A model generated the notes under the pieces. The model had not been told where the DNA came from and made no database searches. It saw nothing but the letters and a program-made list of their open reading frames with translations. From CBDCYS01 sp965226245 (GTDB lineage: Bacteria > Acidobacteriota > Terriglobia > Bryobacterales > UBA6623), in NCBI GenBank assembly GCA_965226245.1, contig CBDDCL010000015.1, positions 4,464,001-4,528,000 of the forward strand: a stretch of DNA of 64,000 nt, written 5' to 3'. Position 1 is the first letter of the stretch, and every line of letters begins with the position of its first letter. Positions 1 to 7,234 of this stretch are shown here, one piece after another. Both the position numbers and the translations under genes were made by a program.

Positions 1-1
1 G

Positions 2-679
2 ACGGGCGCCAAGCGCCTGCTGGTCTCATTTCGTCAAATGCGGGACGCCCTCGTTGAGCGCTATCCGCGCATCGACAAGACGCCGCTATTCATCAATCAC
101 ACGTTGTGGAACCGCGACGGCGACCGCCTGTACTTTTTTGTGCGAGGGAATTTCAACCGCCGCCCCGAGCGCGTCAACGTGCCGATGACGGTTCGCGCCG
201 ACGGCAGCGGGCTAACCGAGCATAGGGTCTTCATCGGCGGCCATCCGGAATGGGAATTGGGCGCGAACATGATCGGCACGGTGCCGCGCCCAGCCGCGGA
301 CGGTTCGTCCCCGCAGGCTGACGGAGGGGAACGGCTGGTGCTCTACGATTCCGAGAGCCAGCAAGTCATCCAGGAACTCGGCTCATCGGAAATCTTCCCC
401 GACCCCGGCAATGATGTGGCGCTGTCTCCCGACGCGAAATGGATCGTGCAAGGGTTCGAAGAAGAAGCACGGAACGCCTACGCGGTCTATCGGCGCTCCG
501 ACGGCGCCTGGGCACACACGCAGTGGTTCGATCAGCGCCAATACGACAGCGGTGACCTGCGCATCGACACCGCTCCGAAGTGGAACCGCTCGGGCGACCA
601 GATCCTTTTTTCATCATTGACTGACGAGCCGGAGCCAACACGGCAGCTCTTCCTGATTCACGTCAAGACCAACGACTGA
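2..679 (+). CDS. Beta-propeller protein, C-terminal part (5' end outside window)
   Basis: The reading frame is open from the first bases of the window, so only the C-terminal ~225 residues are present. The sequence has the spaced WNRDGDRLYF, ALSPDAKW and PKWNRSGDQILFSS motifs typical of WD40/PD40-type propeller blades. The pattern resembles oligogalacturonate-lyase-type propellers (PL22), but this assignment is tentative because the catalytic N-terminal part is missing. The stop at 677-679 is followed in the same frame by a tyrosine-recombinase tail, so the junction may be a recombination scar. The function is not resolved. Confidence 0.7.
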   Translation, partial: TGAKRLLVSFRQMRDALVERYPRIDKTPLFINHTLWNRDGDRLYFFVRGNFNRRPERVNVPMTVRADGSGLTEHRVFIGGHPEWELGANMIGTVPRPAADGSSPQADGGERLVLYDSESQQVIQELGSSEIFPDPGNDVALSPDAKWIVQGFEEEARNAYAVYRRSDGAWAHTQWFDQRQYDSGDLRIDTAPKWNRSGDQILFSSLTDEPEPTRQLFLIHVKTND

Positions 680-814
680 GTGCGGCAAGTCCGCAACAGT
701 CCGGGGACTGTCGAGAAGTATTACGCCAAGTGGTCCAAGGATCGCCAGGAGCGGATCACGCGGCTGTTCATGGCGGCGCACGGGATGGGTGCGGAGTCGG
801 AGGTCGTGCAGTGA
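680..814 (+). pseudogene. Tyrosine recombinase (phage-integrase family) C-terminal remnant
   Basis: Directly after the stop of the preceding gene, in the same frame, 44 codons read TVEKYYAKWSKDRQERI near the start and end at TGA 812-814. The KYYAKW-type motif with following RQERI resembles the C-terminal catalytic-tyrosine segment of site-specific tyrosine recombinases (second Y of HxxY). No N-terminal or Arg-His-Arg catalytic part is present, so it is a remnant. Its last 34 nt (781-814) recur at 1017-1050. The TGA overlaps a GTG start of the next small ORF (GTGA). Confidence 0.6.
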
Positions 815-957
815 GTGAACTGACGACAGTAGGGCGATTGATGGAATGGTTGACGCAGAACTGGATAGCTCTAGCTGCCCTTATAGTGTCGGTCTTGGCA
901 TTTCGAGAGGCCAGAGAGGCCAGAAAAAACGTATGGACAGTGCTAAAAAAGCCGTGA
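811..957 (+). CDS. Small single-TM membrane protein
   Basis: A 48-residue ORF starts at GTG 811, 6 bases after a GGAGGT ribosome binding site and overlapping the recombinase stop as GTGA. It contains one hydrophobic stretch (NWIALAALIVSVLAF) followed by a basic and acidic helix (REAREARKNVW). No family is recognised. It is the cargo of the first cassette-like unit. A longer version from 730 exists but would overlap the recombinase tail in another frame. Reality as a gene is moderately supported by the RBS and start context shared with the Sel1 gene. Confidence 0.45.
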   Translation: MSELTTVGRLMEWLTQNWIALAALIVSVLAFREAREARKNVWTVLKKP

Positions 958-1046
958 GGGCGTGGTGAAAAAGAATTGTACGCCAGTTGTACACGGCCCT
1001 GAGAGGCAACCGTAAGCGGGATAGGTACGGAGTCGGAGGTGGTGCA

Positions 1047-1700
1047 GTGATTCCCTTGCTCAAGCAGCTCCTCGTTTTTCTGCTACCTATGCGGTGGTTA
1101 ACCCGGTTCGCCGCCCAGCACGGAAACGTCGATGCGCAGCTCGAAATGGGAGCGAAGTACGACCGGGGCCGAGGCGTCCCGCAAGACGACGCTGAAGCCG
1201 CCAAGTGGTTCCGGTTGGCCGCTGAGCAGGGACACGTCGATGCGCAGTTCTTAATGGCCACGCATTACGACGACGGCCGAGGCGTCCCGCAAGACGACGC
1301 TGAGGCCGTCAAGTGGTTCCGCTTGGCCGCTGAGCAGGGACACGTCCATTCGCAGGTCACCCTGGGCCTGTGGTACGACGCGTCCCCGGCAAGATTCGCG
1401 ACATCCCCGTTGGCGCGCAAGAACGACGCTGAAGCCGTCAAGTGGTACCGGTTAGCCGCTGAGCAGGGAAACGAATCGGGGCAGTTCGGTCTGGGCGTGA
1501 TGTACGCCACCGGCCGAGGCGTCCCGCAAGACTACGCTGAAGCCGTCAAGTGGTACCGGTTAGCCGCTGAGCAGGGACACGAATCGGCGTCCGAGTTTCT
1601 GGCAGATCCGAGGAAAGATCCGTACAACCCAGCGACTCAAGAGGCCATGAGAAGAGGAGGTAGACCTGTCCGGGCGGAAGATTTTGCTCCGGATAAATGA
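1047..1700 (+). CDS. Sel1-repeat protein
   Basis: The 217-residue product contains four to five Sel1-like repeats, recognised by recurrent AEAVKWFRLAAEQGH and GRGVPQDDAEA motifs from about residue 20 to 185. Sel1 repeats form alpha-solenoids for protein-protein interaction. I choose GTG 1047 because GGAGGT lies 7 bases upstream; a longer ORF from 987 would start inside the repeat. The N-terminal IPLLKQLLVFLLPMRW segment could act as a membrane anchor or uncleaved signal. It is the cargo of the second cassette-like unit. Its partners and role are unknown. Confidence 0.8.
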   Translation: MIPLLKQLLVFLLPMRWLTRFAAQHGNVDAQLEMGAKYDRGRGVPQDDAEAAKWFRLAAEQGHVDAQFLMATHYDDGRGVPQDDAEAVKWFRLAAEQGHVHSQVTLGLWYDASPARFATSPLARKNDAEAVKWYRLAAEQGNESGQFGLGVMYATGRGVPQDYAEAVKWYRLAAEQGHESASEFLADPRKDPYNPATQEAMRRGGRPVRAEDFAPDK

Positions 1701-1894
1701 AAACCACTGCCGTACGCCAGTTGTACACGACCCCAAGAGGCAGCCGTAAGCCCATGAAAACAAACGTCAAAACCCTGGTAGCTAGAGTTCCTTCAGCAAC
1801 TCAAGCGGCCTCGTGGACGGGCTGGTGGTGGAGGCGCATCAGTTGGGGGGTCTTGAGTGCCACGATCGCAATGGAATCTCAGGCATCGACCCTC

Positions 1895-2233
1895 TCATTT
1901 TAGCAGCACCCAGCAACTAATCAGACGCGGTATTCGTCCCGGAGGAGACACGATCCAAGCGCTGCGTACGGTGGCCGCCCTGTTCTCCCGTTCGAGGGTA
2001 AAGTCCAACCGATAGCGTTCGCCGTACTGATCGGTTCGAGTCAGAACAACTTGGCGCTCTTGAGCTGCTTGAAGGAGGGCGTCGCGAAGCTCATCGGCAT
2101 CTTTGCTCGTTAAGTTGAGCACCGAAGCGAACACGCGGGCTTCATGGCGGCCTCTTCGGTTGTTCGAATTCAGAACATAGTCTCGGATTCTCGCAAGTTC
2201 GACAACCACGCGACCCGCGTTGGGCAGTGTCAA
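1895..2233 (-). CDS. DUF6883-like protein
   Basis: The 112-residue product begins TLPNAGRVVVELARIRDY and has the pattern RGRHEARVFASVLNLT, a central helical segment (ADELRDALLQAA) and the ending VRSAWIVSPPGRIPRLISCWVL. This arrangement matches the DUF6883 family, small proteins often next to DUF4926 genes and sometimes found as toxin-associated domains. The start is TTG at 2233. No DUF4926 partner is seen upstream. The biochemical function is unknown. Confidence 0.75.
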   Translation of the reverse strand: MTLPNAGRVVVELARIRDYVLNSNNRRGRHEARVFASVLNLTSKDADELRDALLQAAQERQVVLTRTDQYGERYRLDFTLERENRAATVRSAWIVSPPGRIPRLISCWVLLK

Positions 2234-2484
2234 TCCGTATGGTAGTCAGAAACAGGCCACACCACGCACGCCTGCTAAGAGTAGTGCCACCGGTCTGATC
2301 CGGGTCACGATGGTCCCCTCGCACAACCGCTCGTGACGGTGGGAATCGCCGCGATCTTGTGGCGTACTTGTTGCTGGTCAATTGCGAACACACGCAAGAG
2401 GTGCAGGCCACCCCAGCGCAACCGCACCCGACGACCCCGCGTTACTATAGATAGTGTCTCTTCTAAAGAACTGAAAACAAAGCC

Positions 2485-3276
2485 ATGCGGCTGTGGATCG
2501 TTATTCTTTTCCTGTTGATCCCGCCGACTCTCTCGGCTCAGAAGATCGTTCTCTACCTCAAGGGCGGGGGTGACTTGATCGTCAAGGAGTACCGGATCGA
2601 GCAGGACCGCGTGCACTACTACAGCCTCGAGCGCAGCACCTGGGAGGAGATCCCCCTGGAATTCGTTGACCTCGAACAGACCCGCCGTGTCGAGGCGCGT
2701 AAGGCTGCCGCCCGCGAGGAGCGTGCCAAAGAAGACCGCATCGAGCGGGCCGCCATCCGCAAGGCGCGCGTTGAGCTGCATCGCGTGCCGCTCGACTATG
2801 GGGTCTACTTCCTGAGCGGCGATGACGTTCAGTGGGTCGAACAAGCGGAAGTGGTCGTAGAAGGAAGCAAGTCACGTACGTTTCTGAAAGTCTTCGCGCC
2901 TATTATCGCCGGCAAATCAACGATGGAAGTGGAGGGCGCCGAGTCGAAGCTCATCAGCGAGGACGGCAAGCCTATGTTCTACGTCCGTCTTGAGAAAACC
3001 ACCCGGCTCATGATGGTTCGCTTGAAGGACAAGAAAAAATCCAGGGTGGTCCAGAGGGTCTGGAAGGAACCGCAAGGCACGGAGATCAAGGAGGAGCAGG
3101 AGGAGATCGAAGTCTTCCGCCAGCAGTTGGCGCCGCAGGTCTACAAAGTCTGGCCGGTCGACCCGATTCCGCCGGGCAACTACGCCCTGATTGAATACGC
3201 GCCGGGGAAAAATGAGCTGCGTGTATGGGACTTCACGACGCGCGCTGCCGCCCCCGCAGCGGCCTCCGGGTCCTAG
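2485..3276 (+). CDS. Secreted protein of unknown function
   Basis: The product (263 aa) has a clear signal peptide (LWIVILFLLIPPTLSAQ) and an exported mixed alpha/beta body. An early segment reads VLYLKGGGDLIVKEYRIEQDRVHYYS, a strand-rich pattern like that of secreted acidobacterial proteins. A charged helix (about residues 70-95) follows, and the end is Ala-rich (AAAPAAASGS). No catalytic motif is seen. A dispersed repeat starts immediately downstream. Confidence 0.7.
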   Translation: MRLWIVILFLLIPPTLSAQKIVLYLKGGGDLIVKEYRIEQDRVHYYSLERSTWEEIPLEFVDLEQTRRVEARKAAAREERAKEDRIERAAIRKARVELHRVPLDYGVYFLSGDDVQWVEQAEVVVEGSKSRTFLKVFAPIIAGKSTMEVEGAESKLISEDGKPMFYVRLEKTTRLMMVRLKDKKKSRVVQRVWKEPQGTEIKEEQEEIEVFRQQLAPQVYKVWPVDPIPPGNYALIEYAPGKNELRVWDFTTRAAAPAAASGS

Positions 3277-3284
3277 TGCCCGAG

Positions 3285-3563
3285 GAGTGGAACCCTTGCC
3301 AAGACTGGCGGAACTTCACGGCGAAACCCGCAGCCCCAACCTGACGCGGACGAGCCGCAACCAAAGAGGGGAGCGTGGCCGCGGGCGGATGAGGCGCGTC
3401 GAAGCGGCTAATCCCTCCCTGATGCGGACGAGCCGCAACCAAGGAGGGGAGCGTGACCGCTGACGCATGAGGCGCGTCGAAGCGGCTAACCCCTCCCTCA
3501 CGGTCGGGGCTCCAAATCTGGTTCCCGAATTTTCTGTCACGTTTGGCGCGAATTTCATGATGC
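3285..3563 (-). repeat. Dispersed repeat copy A, with an internal tandem 75-bp unit
   Basis: Read on the minus strand, this runs from GCATCATGAAATTCGCGCC through AAATTCGGGAACCAGATTTGG and then two tandem copies of a unit containing TTAGCCGCTTCGACGCGCC and GTTGCGGCTCGTCCGC. The same sequence recurs at 35354-35560 and 42119-42265, with partial copies at 16460-16535 and 43031-43064. It fills the gap between the secreted protein and the efflux genes. It encodes no recognisable protein. Confidence 0.75.
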
Positions 3564-3597
3564 ACGTACTGGACGTCAGCCGCGCTTTTCACTCCTC

Positions 3598-4815
3598 ATG
3601 AAAAAGTCGCTAGCCGCACTAATCATCCTGACTTCGCTCGCTGCGGCGTATCTCTACTTTGCTAAAGCAGACCCTCCTCGCATCAGCTATATCCAACCCA
3701 GCCGCGAACAACTGGTCAGCTACGTGGCAACCAACGGCCGGGTCGACCCCATCGAGAACTACGAAATCTTTTCCGCGGCGACTGGGCAGGTACTCAAGGT
3801 AGGAGTCAATGAGGGCGACCGCGTCGAGAAAGGAAGCGTGCTAGCCACAATCGACAACCAGACTGCCCGAGCCAGTCTGCAGCAGGCCAAGGCCCGATTG
3901 GAAGTCGCGCAGGCCGCGCTCGCTACGATCGAACGCGGCGGCAGCCCCAAAGAAATCGCCGATCTCAAACACCAGCTCGGCAGCGCCGAGCGTGCCCGCG
4001 AAAAAGCGCGACAGGAGGTCAGTGCACTGCAGCGCCTGGCCGGCAAACAAGCGGCGACGGGCGCGGAGCTGACGGGGGCCGAAGACGATCTGGCCAACCG
4101 CGAAGCCGAAGCCGAGTCACTGCGCAAGAAGCTGAATTTAGGCGCGGCTCCTGAGCTCGGGGACGCGGCATTGGCCCGTGTTCGAGAAGCGGAGTCCGCC
4201 GTCGCTCTTGCCGCCAAGCAAGTACGTTCCTCGGTGATCCGGTCCCCGGCCGACGGGGTGCTGTACTCGCTTGATCTGCGCGAAGGATCCTTCCTAACGC
4301 CGGGAACTCGTGTCGCAATGGTCGGCAAAGTGGACCGCGTCCGCGTTGTCGTTTTCGTGGACGAGCCGGAGTTGGGCCGCATCCAACTCGGGGCCCCGGT
4401 GAAAATCACGGCTGACGCTTACCTGGATCAAAGCTGGGAAGGCAAGGTCGACCGGCTCCCGACCGAAGTCGTTTCACTCGAAACGCGCCGGGTCGGCGAG
4501 GTCTGGTGTATTGTCGACAATCCCGGCCGGGAACTCATTCCCAATCTCACCGTGAGCGCGCAACTACAAAGCGGCATAGCCGGCAGCGCCCTGACGCTGC
4601 CGCGCGAAGCCGTCGTGCACGACCGCGGACAGCTCTTTGTTTGGGTGCTGGGACAAGACCAGACAGCCGAAAAGCGTCCAGTCGAGTTGGGCATCCAGAA
4701 CGCCGCCCGAACCCAAATCACCGCCGGACTGGATGGAAGCGAACAAGTGCTGCTCCAAGGCTCGGAATCCTTGGAGGCCGGGTCGCGTGTCATGCCCGTC
4801 GCCCAAACCAGGTAA
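3598..4815 (+). CDS. Efflux membrane fusion protein (HlyD/MacA type)
   Basis: The protein (405 aa) has an N-terminal membrane anchor (LAALIILTSLAAAYLYF), a biotinyl-lipoyl-like hairpin (GQVLKVGVNEGDRVEKGSVLATID, about residues 60-85), a long alpha-helical coiled coil (about 90-190), a second lipoyl half (VIRSPADGVLYSLDLREGSFLTPG) and beta-barrel and membrane-proximal domains. This is the periplasmic adaptor of a tripartite exporter, bridging an inner-membrane FtsX-like permease and TolC. The following TPR and permease genes are closely packed, suggesting one operon. Confidence 0.93.
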   Translation: MKKSLAALIILTSLAAAYLYFAKADPPRISYIQPSREQLVSYVATNGRVDPIENYEIFSAATGQVLKVGVNEGDRVEKGSVLATIDNQTARASLQQAKARLEVAQAALATIERGGSPKEIADLKHQLGSAERAREKARQEVSALQRLAGKQAATGAELTGAEDDLANREAEAESLRKKLNLGAAPELGDAALARVREAESAVALAAKQVRSSVIRSPADGVLYSLDLREGSFLTPGTRVAMVGKVDRVRVVVFVDEPELGRIQLGAPVKITADAYLDQSWEGKVDRLPTEVVSLETRRVGEVWCIVDNPGRELIPNLTVSAQLQSGIAGSALTLPREAVVHDRGQLFVWVLGQDQTAEKRPVELGIQNAARTQITAGLDGSEQVLLQGSESLEAGSRVMPVAQTR

Positions 4816-4821
4816 TAGCGA

Positions 4822-5637
4822 ATGAACCCCTTGATTCTCTCAGCCGCGCTAGTGCTGTTCGCCCTTCTGGCGCCGGCGGCCGGTGTCCACGGCACTTCCG
4901 GCGATGCCGAGGCTTTCTTCCAGCGGGGTGTTCGTTTGTTCGCACAAGAAGAATACGGCGAGTCTGCCAAAGTGCTCGAGAAAGCGGTGAGCGCCGCGCC
5001 CGGCACATCCGGCTATCACCTGTGGCTCGGCCGGGCCTATGGCCGGCGTGCCGAGCGGATGAGCAAGTGGAAGTGGTGGAGCGCTCTGAGCCTGGCAAGA
5101 AAAACACGGCTGGAGTTTGAGCGGGCCGTCGAGTTGGATGAATCGAATCAGGCGGCGCTAGGGGACTTGCTGAGCTTCTACATTGAAGCTCCTGGCATGG
5201 TCGGTGGAGGACTCGACCGTGCCGAGAAGATCGCCGATCGCATCGCCAAGCTCAACCCCGTTCCCGGCCAAGAGGGTTCAGCCGGCGGAGAGAGGGCCTG
5301 GGCCGCCATCGACGAAAAGCGCGGCGACTTCGATGCCGCCGAGGCCCGTTTGCGAAAGGCCCGATCGCTCGCACCCGATAACGCCGGCCACTTGCTAAGT
5401 CTCGCCTCGTTCCTTGCGCGGCGCGGATGGTTCGACGAGAGCGACCAGATCTACGCCGAAGCGCTGGAGCGCGAACCCGATTCGCCCGAAGTTTGGTTTT
5501 CGCGGGCGAAAGCCCTGGTGCGCGGAGGCCGCAAGCCAGCACAAGCGCGAACGCTGTTAGAGCGCTACATCCAAGCCGAACTCGAGCCCGGCGCCACGCC
5601 GCGCTGGGAGGCCCGCGGGCTTCTCAAGGAGCTATGA
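4822..5637 (+). CDS. Periplasmic TPR protein of the efflux cluster
   Basis: The 271-residue product has a signal peptide (LILSAALVLFALLAPAAGVHG) followed by TPR helices (AEAFFQRGVRLFAQEEYGES, and further repeats to about residue 260). TPR proteins normally act as scaffolds. It lies 6 bp after the adaptor gene and overlaps the permease start (ATGA at 5634-5637), implying translational coupling. Its placement inside an exporter operon suggests a role in assembly or substrate handling, which is an inference. Confidence 0.88.
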   Translation: MNPLILSAALVLFALLAPAAGVHGTSGDAEAFFQRGVRLFAQEEYGESAKVLEKAVSAAPGTSGYHLWLGRAYGRRAERMSKWKWWSALSLARKTRLEFERAVELDESNQAALGDLLSFYIEAPGMVGGGLDRAEKIADRIAKLNPVPGQEGSAGGERAWAAIDEKRGDFDAAEARLRKARSLAPDNAGHLLSLASFLARRGWFDESDQIYAEALEREPDSPEVWFSRAKALVRGGRKPAQARTLLERYIQAELEPGATPRWEARGLLKEL

Positions 5638-6872
5638 CCCTCTCGCCGAAAGGACCCGGCCCCCCGCGTGGTTTCTTTCGCGACGCCCTGGGCTGCGCGT
5701 TCCGGGCGATGGCGACCCACAAAACCCGCACTCTCCTCACCAGCCTCAGCATGGTGATCGGGAACGCCGCCGTCATCGTCGTTGTCAGTGTCGCCCTCAC
5801 GGGCCGCGACTTTGTCGTTCAGCAAATCGAGGGCGTGGGCGCCAACCTGATCTACGCCTACTACGAAGCCGGCGGCAATGTCTCGGAAGCCGAAGCCGAC
5901 TACATCACGCTCGACGACCTGGAAGCCGTCAAGTTCCAGTTGGGCGATCTGGCCCAAGGAATCGCCGGCGTCATGGGTACATGGGACCGCCTGTTCATCG
6001 ACGGCCGCCCGCAGCAGATCCGCGTGCTCGGGTCGAACGAGGAATATCGCGTCGTCCGCAACCTCGAAATCCCGGCTGGCAGATTCTTCGACGCCAACGA
6101 CATCGCCGGACGCGTCAAAGTCTGCCTGCTGACCGAATCGCTGGCGCTGAAGCTCTTCAGGTCGCCGGGGCAGGCAATTGGGGAAGCCATCCAAGTCCGC
6201 CGCTTGAAGTTCACCGTCGTCGGAGTATTCCGCGAAGGAGTCGAAACCCTGGGACAAACCGAGGTCGCCGCCGACTCCGTCCTGATCCCGATTACGGTTA
6301 TGAAATACTTCCAGCCGCGGGAGCGAATCGACCCGCTCTACGTCTCCGTCCGCTCGCAACAAGAGGTCGAAGCCGCCACGAAGCTGATCCGTCAGACCCT
6401 CGTCTCGCGCCACCGCCCGGGGTCGCTCTACAAGGTCCAGAATCTTTCGTCCATCTTGTCGGCGGCGAAGGATATTTCCCTGGCCCTCACCGTCGTGCTC
6501 GTCCTGGTCGCGGCGGTCACGCTGACCATCAGCGGCATCTTCATCATGAACATCATGCTGATCTCAGTCAGCGAGCGAACCAAGGAAATCGGAATCCGCC
6601 TCTCGGTCGGCGCCACGCGGAGGCAAATCCGCGCCCAGTTTCTCATCGAGGCCGTTTGCATCAGCACGCTTGGCGGGCTAGCGGGAGTTCTGCTCGGGAT
6701 CTCGATCCCGCTGATCGCCCGCCAGTTATTGCCACAACTCACGATCCCGATCTCGTCTGCCGCAGTCGTGGCTGCGGTACTGGTATCCGGAACTGTCGGC
6801 GCCGTTTTTGGGCTGCTGCCAGCCGCCAGGGCCGCCAAACTCAGTCCAGTCGAGGCTCTTCGCCATGAGTGA
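5634..6872 (+). CDS. ABC transporter permease, MacB/FtsX type
   Basis: I place the start at ATG 5634, which overlaps the preceding stop, giving 412 residues. The N-terminal TM segment (TRTLLTSLSMVIGNAAVIVVVSVAL) is followed by a periplasmic MacB core domain (about residues 50-260) and an FtsX domain with three TM segments at the C-terminus, including SERTKEIGIRLSVGATRRQI, the conserved cytoplasmic EIGIR-GA motif that contacts the ATPase. The family acts with an ABC ATP-binding subunit, but none is encoded nearby and this protein has no Walker A motif. Confidence 0.93.
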   Translation: MTLSPKGPGPPRGFFRDALGCAFRAMATHKTRTLLTSLSMVIGNAAVIVVVSVALTGRDFVVQQIEGVGANLIYAYYEAGGNVSEAEADYITLDDLEAVKFQLGDLAQGIAGVMGTWDRLFIDGRPQQIRVLGSNEEYRVVRNLEIPAGRFFDANDIAGRVKVCLLTESLALKLFRSPGQAIGEAIQVRRLKFTVVGVFREGVETLGQTEVAADSVLIPITVMKYFQPRERIDPLYVSVRSQQEVEAATKLIRQTLVSRHRPGSLYKVQNLSSILSAAKDISLALTVVLVLVAAVTLTISGIFIMNIMLISVSERTKEIGIRLSVGATRRQIRAQFLIEAVCISTLGGLAGVLLGISIPLIARQLLPQLTIPISSAAVVAAVLVSGTVGAVFGLLPAARAAKLSPVEALRHE

Positions 6873-6905
6873 AAACTTGCGTGGCAAGGACGAGAACTTG
6901 CGTTT

Positions 6906-7205
6906 GAGGCCTAGACCATTTCTCACCGAACGGCGAGGCGCGACGTGGCGCGGGCCCCCAGGCCTGCCGCGCCGGCACTTCTGCCGGCGCTTGTGCTGCT
7001 CACCCAGTACCCAACATCCAACAGACACTGTGCTCGCCGCGGCGCGGCAAGGCGGAAGCATCAGAGCGGTGCCGCTCGCTCGATTGGCGCCGCCGCAAAC
7101 TGTTCCAAACAGGCGTCGAGAGGAGTCTCGACGCGGCAAGCCTGGGGGCTCGCGCCACGTCGGGAACCGAGGCCCGGCACTTGAGTGGTGAGAAATGAGG
7201 CCTAG
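6906..7205. mobile_element. Non-autonomous inverted-repeat element (MITE-like)
   Basis: The ~300-bp gap between permease and tolC-like gene is framed by GAGGCCTAGACCATTTCTCACC (left) and GGTGAGAAATGAGGCCTAG (right, inverted). Inside, CGACGTGGCGCGGGCCCCCA (6941-6960) pairs with an inverted near-copy at about 7141-7161. Smaller hairpins (GCCGGCACTTCTGCCGGC and GTCGAGAGGAGTCTCGAC) lie in the middle. No gene is present, so it looks like a transposable or structural element inserted within an operon. No target duplication was identified. Confidence 0.55.
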
Positions 7206-7234
7206 TGTATTGTTGTCCTGAAATGAGGTGATCC

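Larger units (their letters stand above)
781..1749 (+). repeat. Two tandem cassette-like units with shared ends
   Basis: Positions 781-814 and 1017-1050 match at 31 of 34 bases; they carry a Shine-Dalgarno-like GGAGGT and the GTGA start/stop overlap. Positions 965-1015 and 1698-1748 are a second direct repeat whose core, GTACGCCAGTTGTACACG, is identical. The order is repeat1-ORF-repeat2-repeat1-ORF-repeat2, so two units of about 236 and 733 bp have the same ends but unrelated cargo. The repeat2 core contains the inverted motif GTAC-N7-GTAC. Whether this is a mobile cassette system or an old gene duplication cannot be told from the sequence alone. Confidence 0.6.

Noticed and set aside
965..1015. 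Integron attC site
   Set aside because: The repeat has a short inverted motif but no clear attC core (GTTRRRY/RYYYAAC pairing), and no IntI-specific features are visible.
1697..1903. 68-codon ORF overlapping the Sel1 stop
   Set aside because: It starts in the second repeat module and has a biased Trp/Ser content with no family pattern; its overlap with the repeat explains its start.
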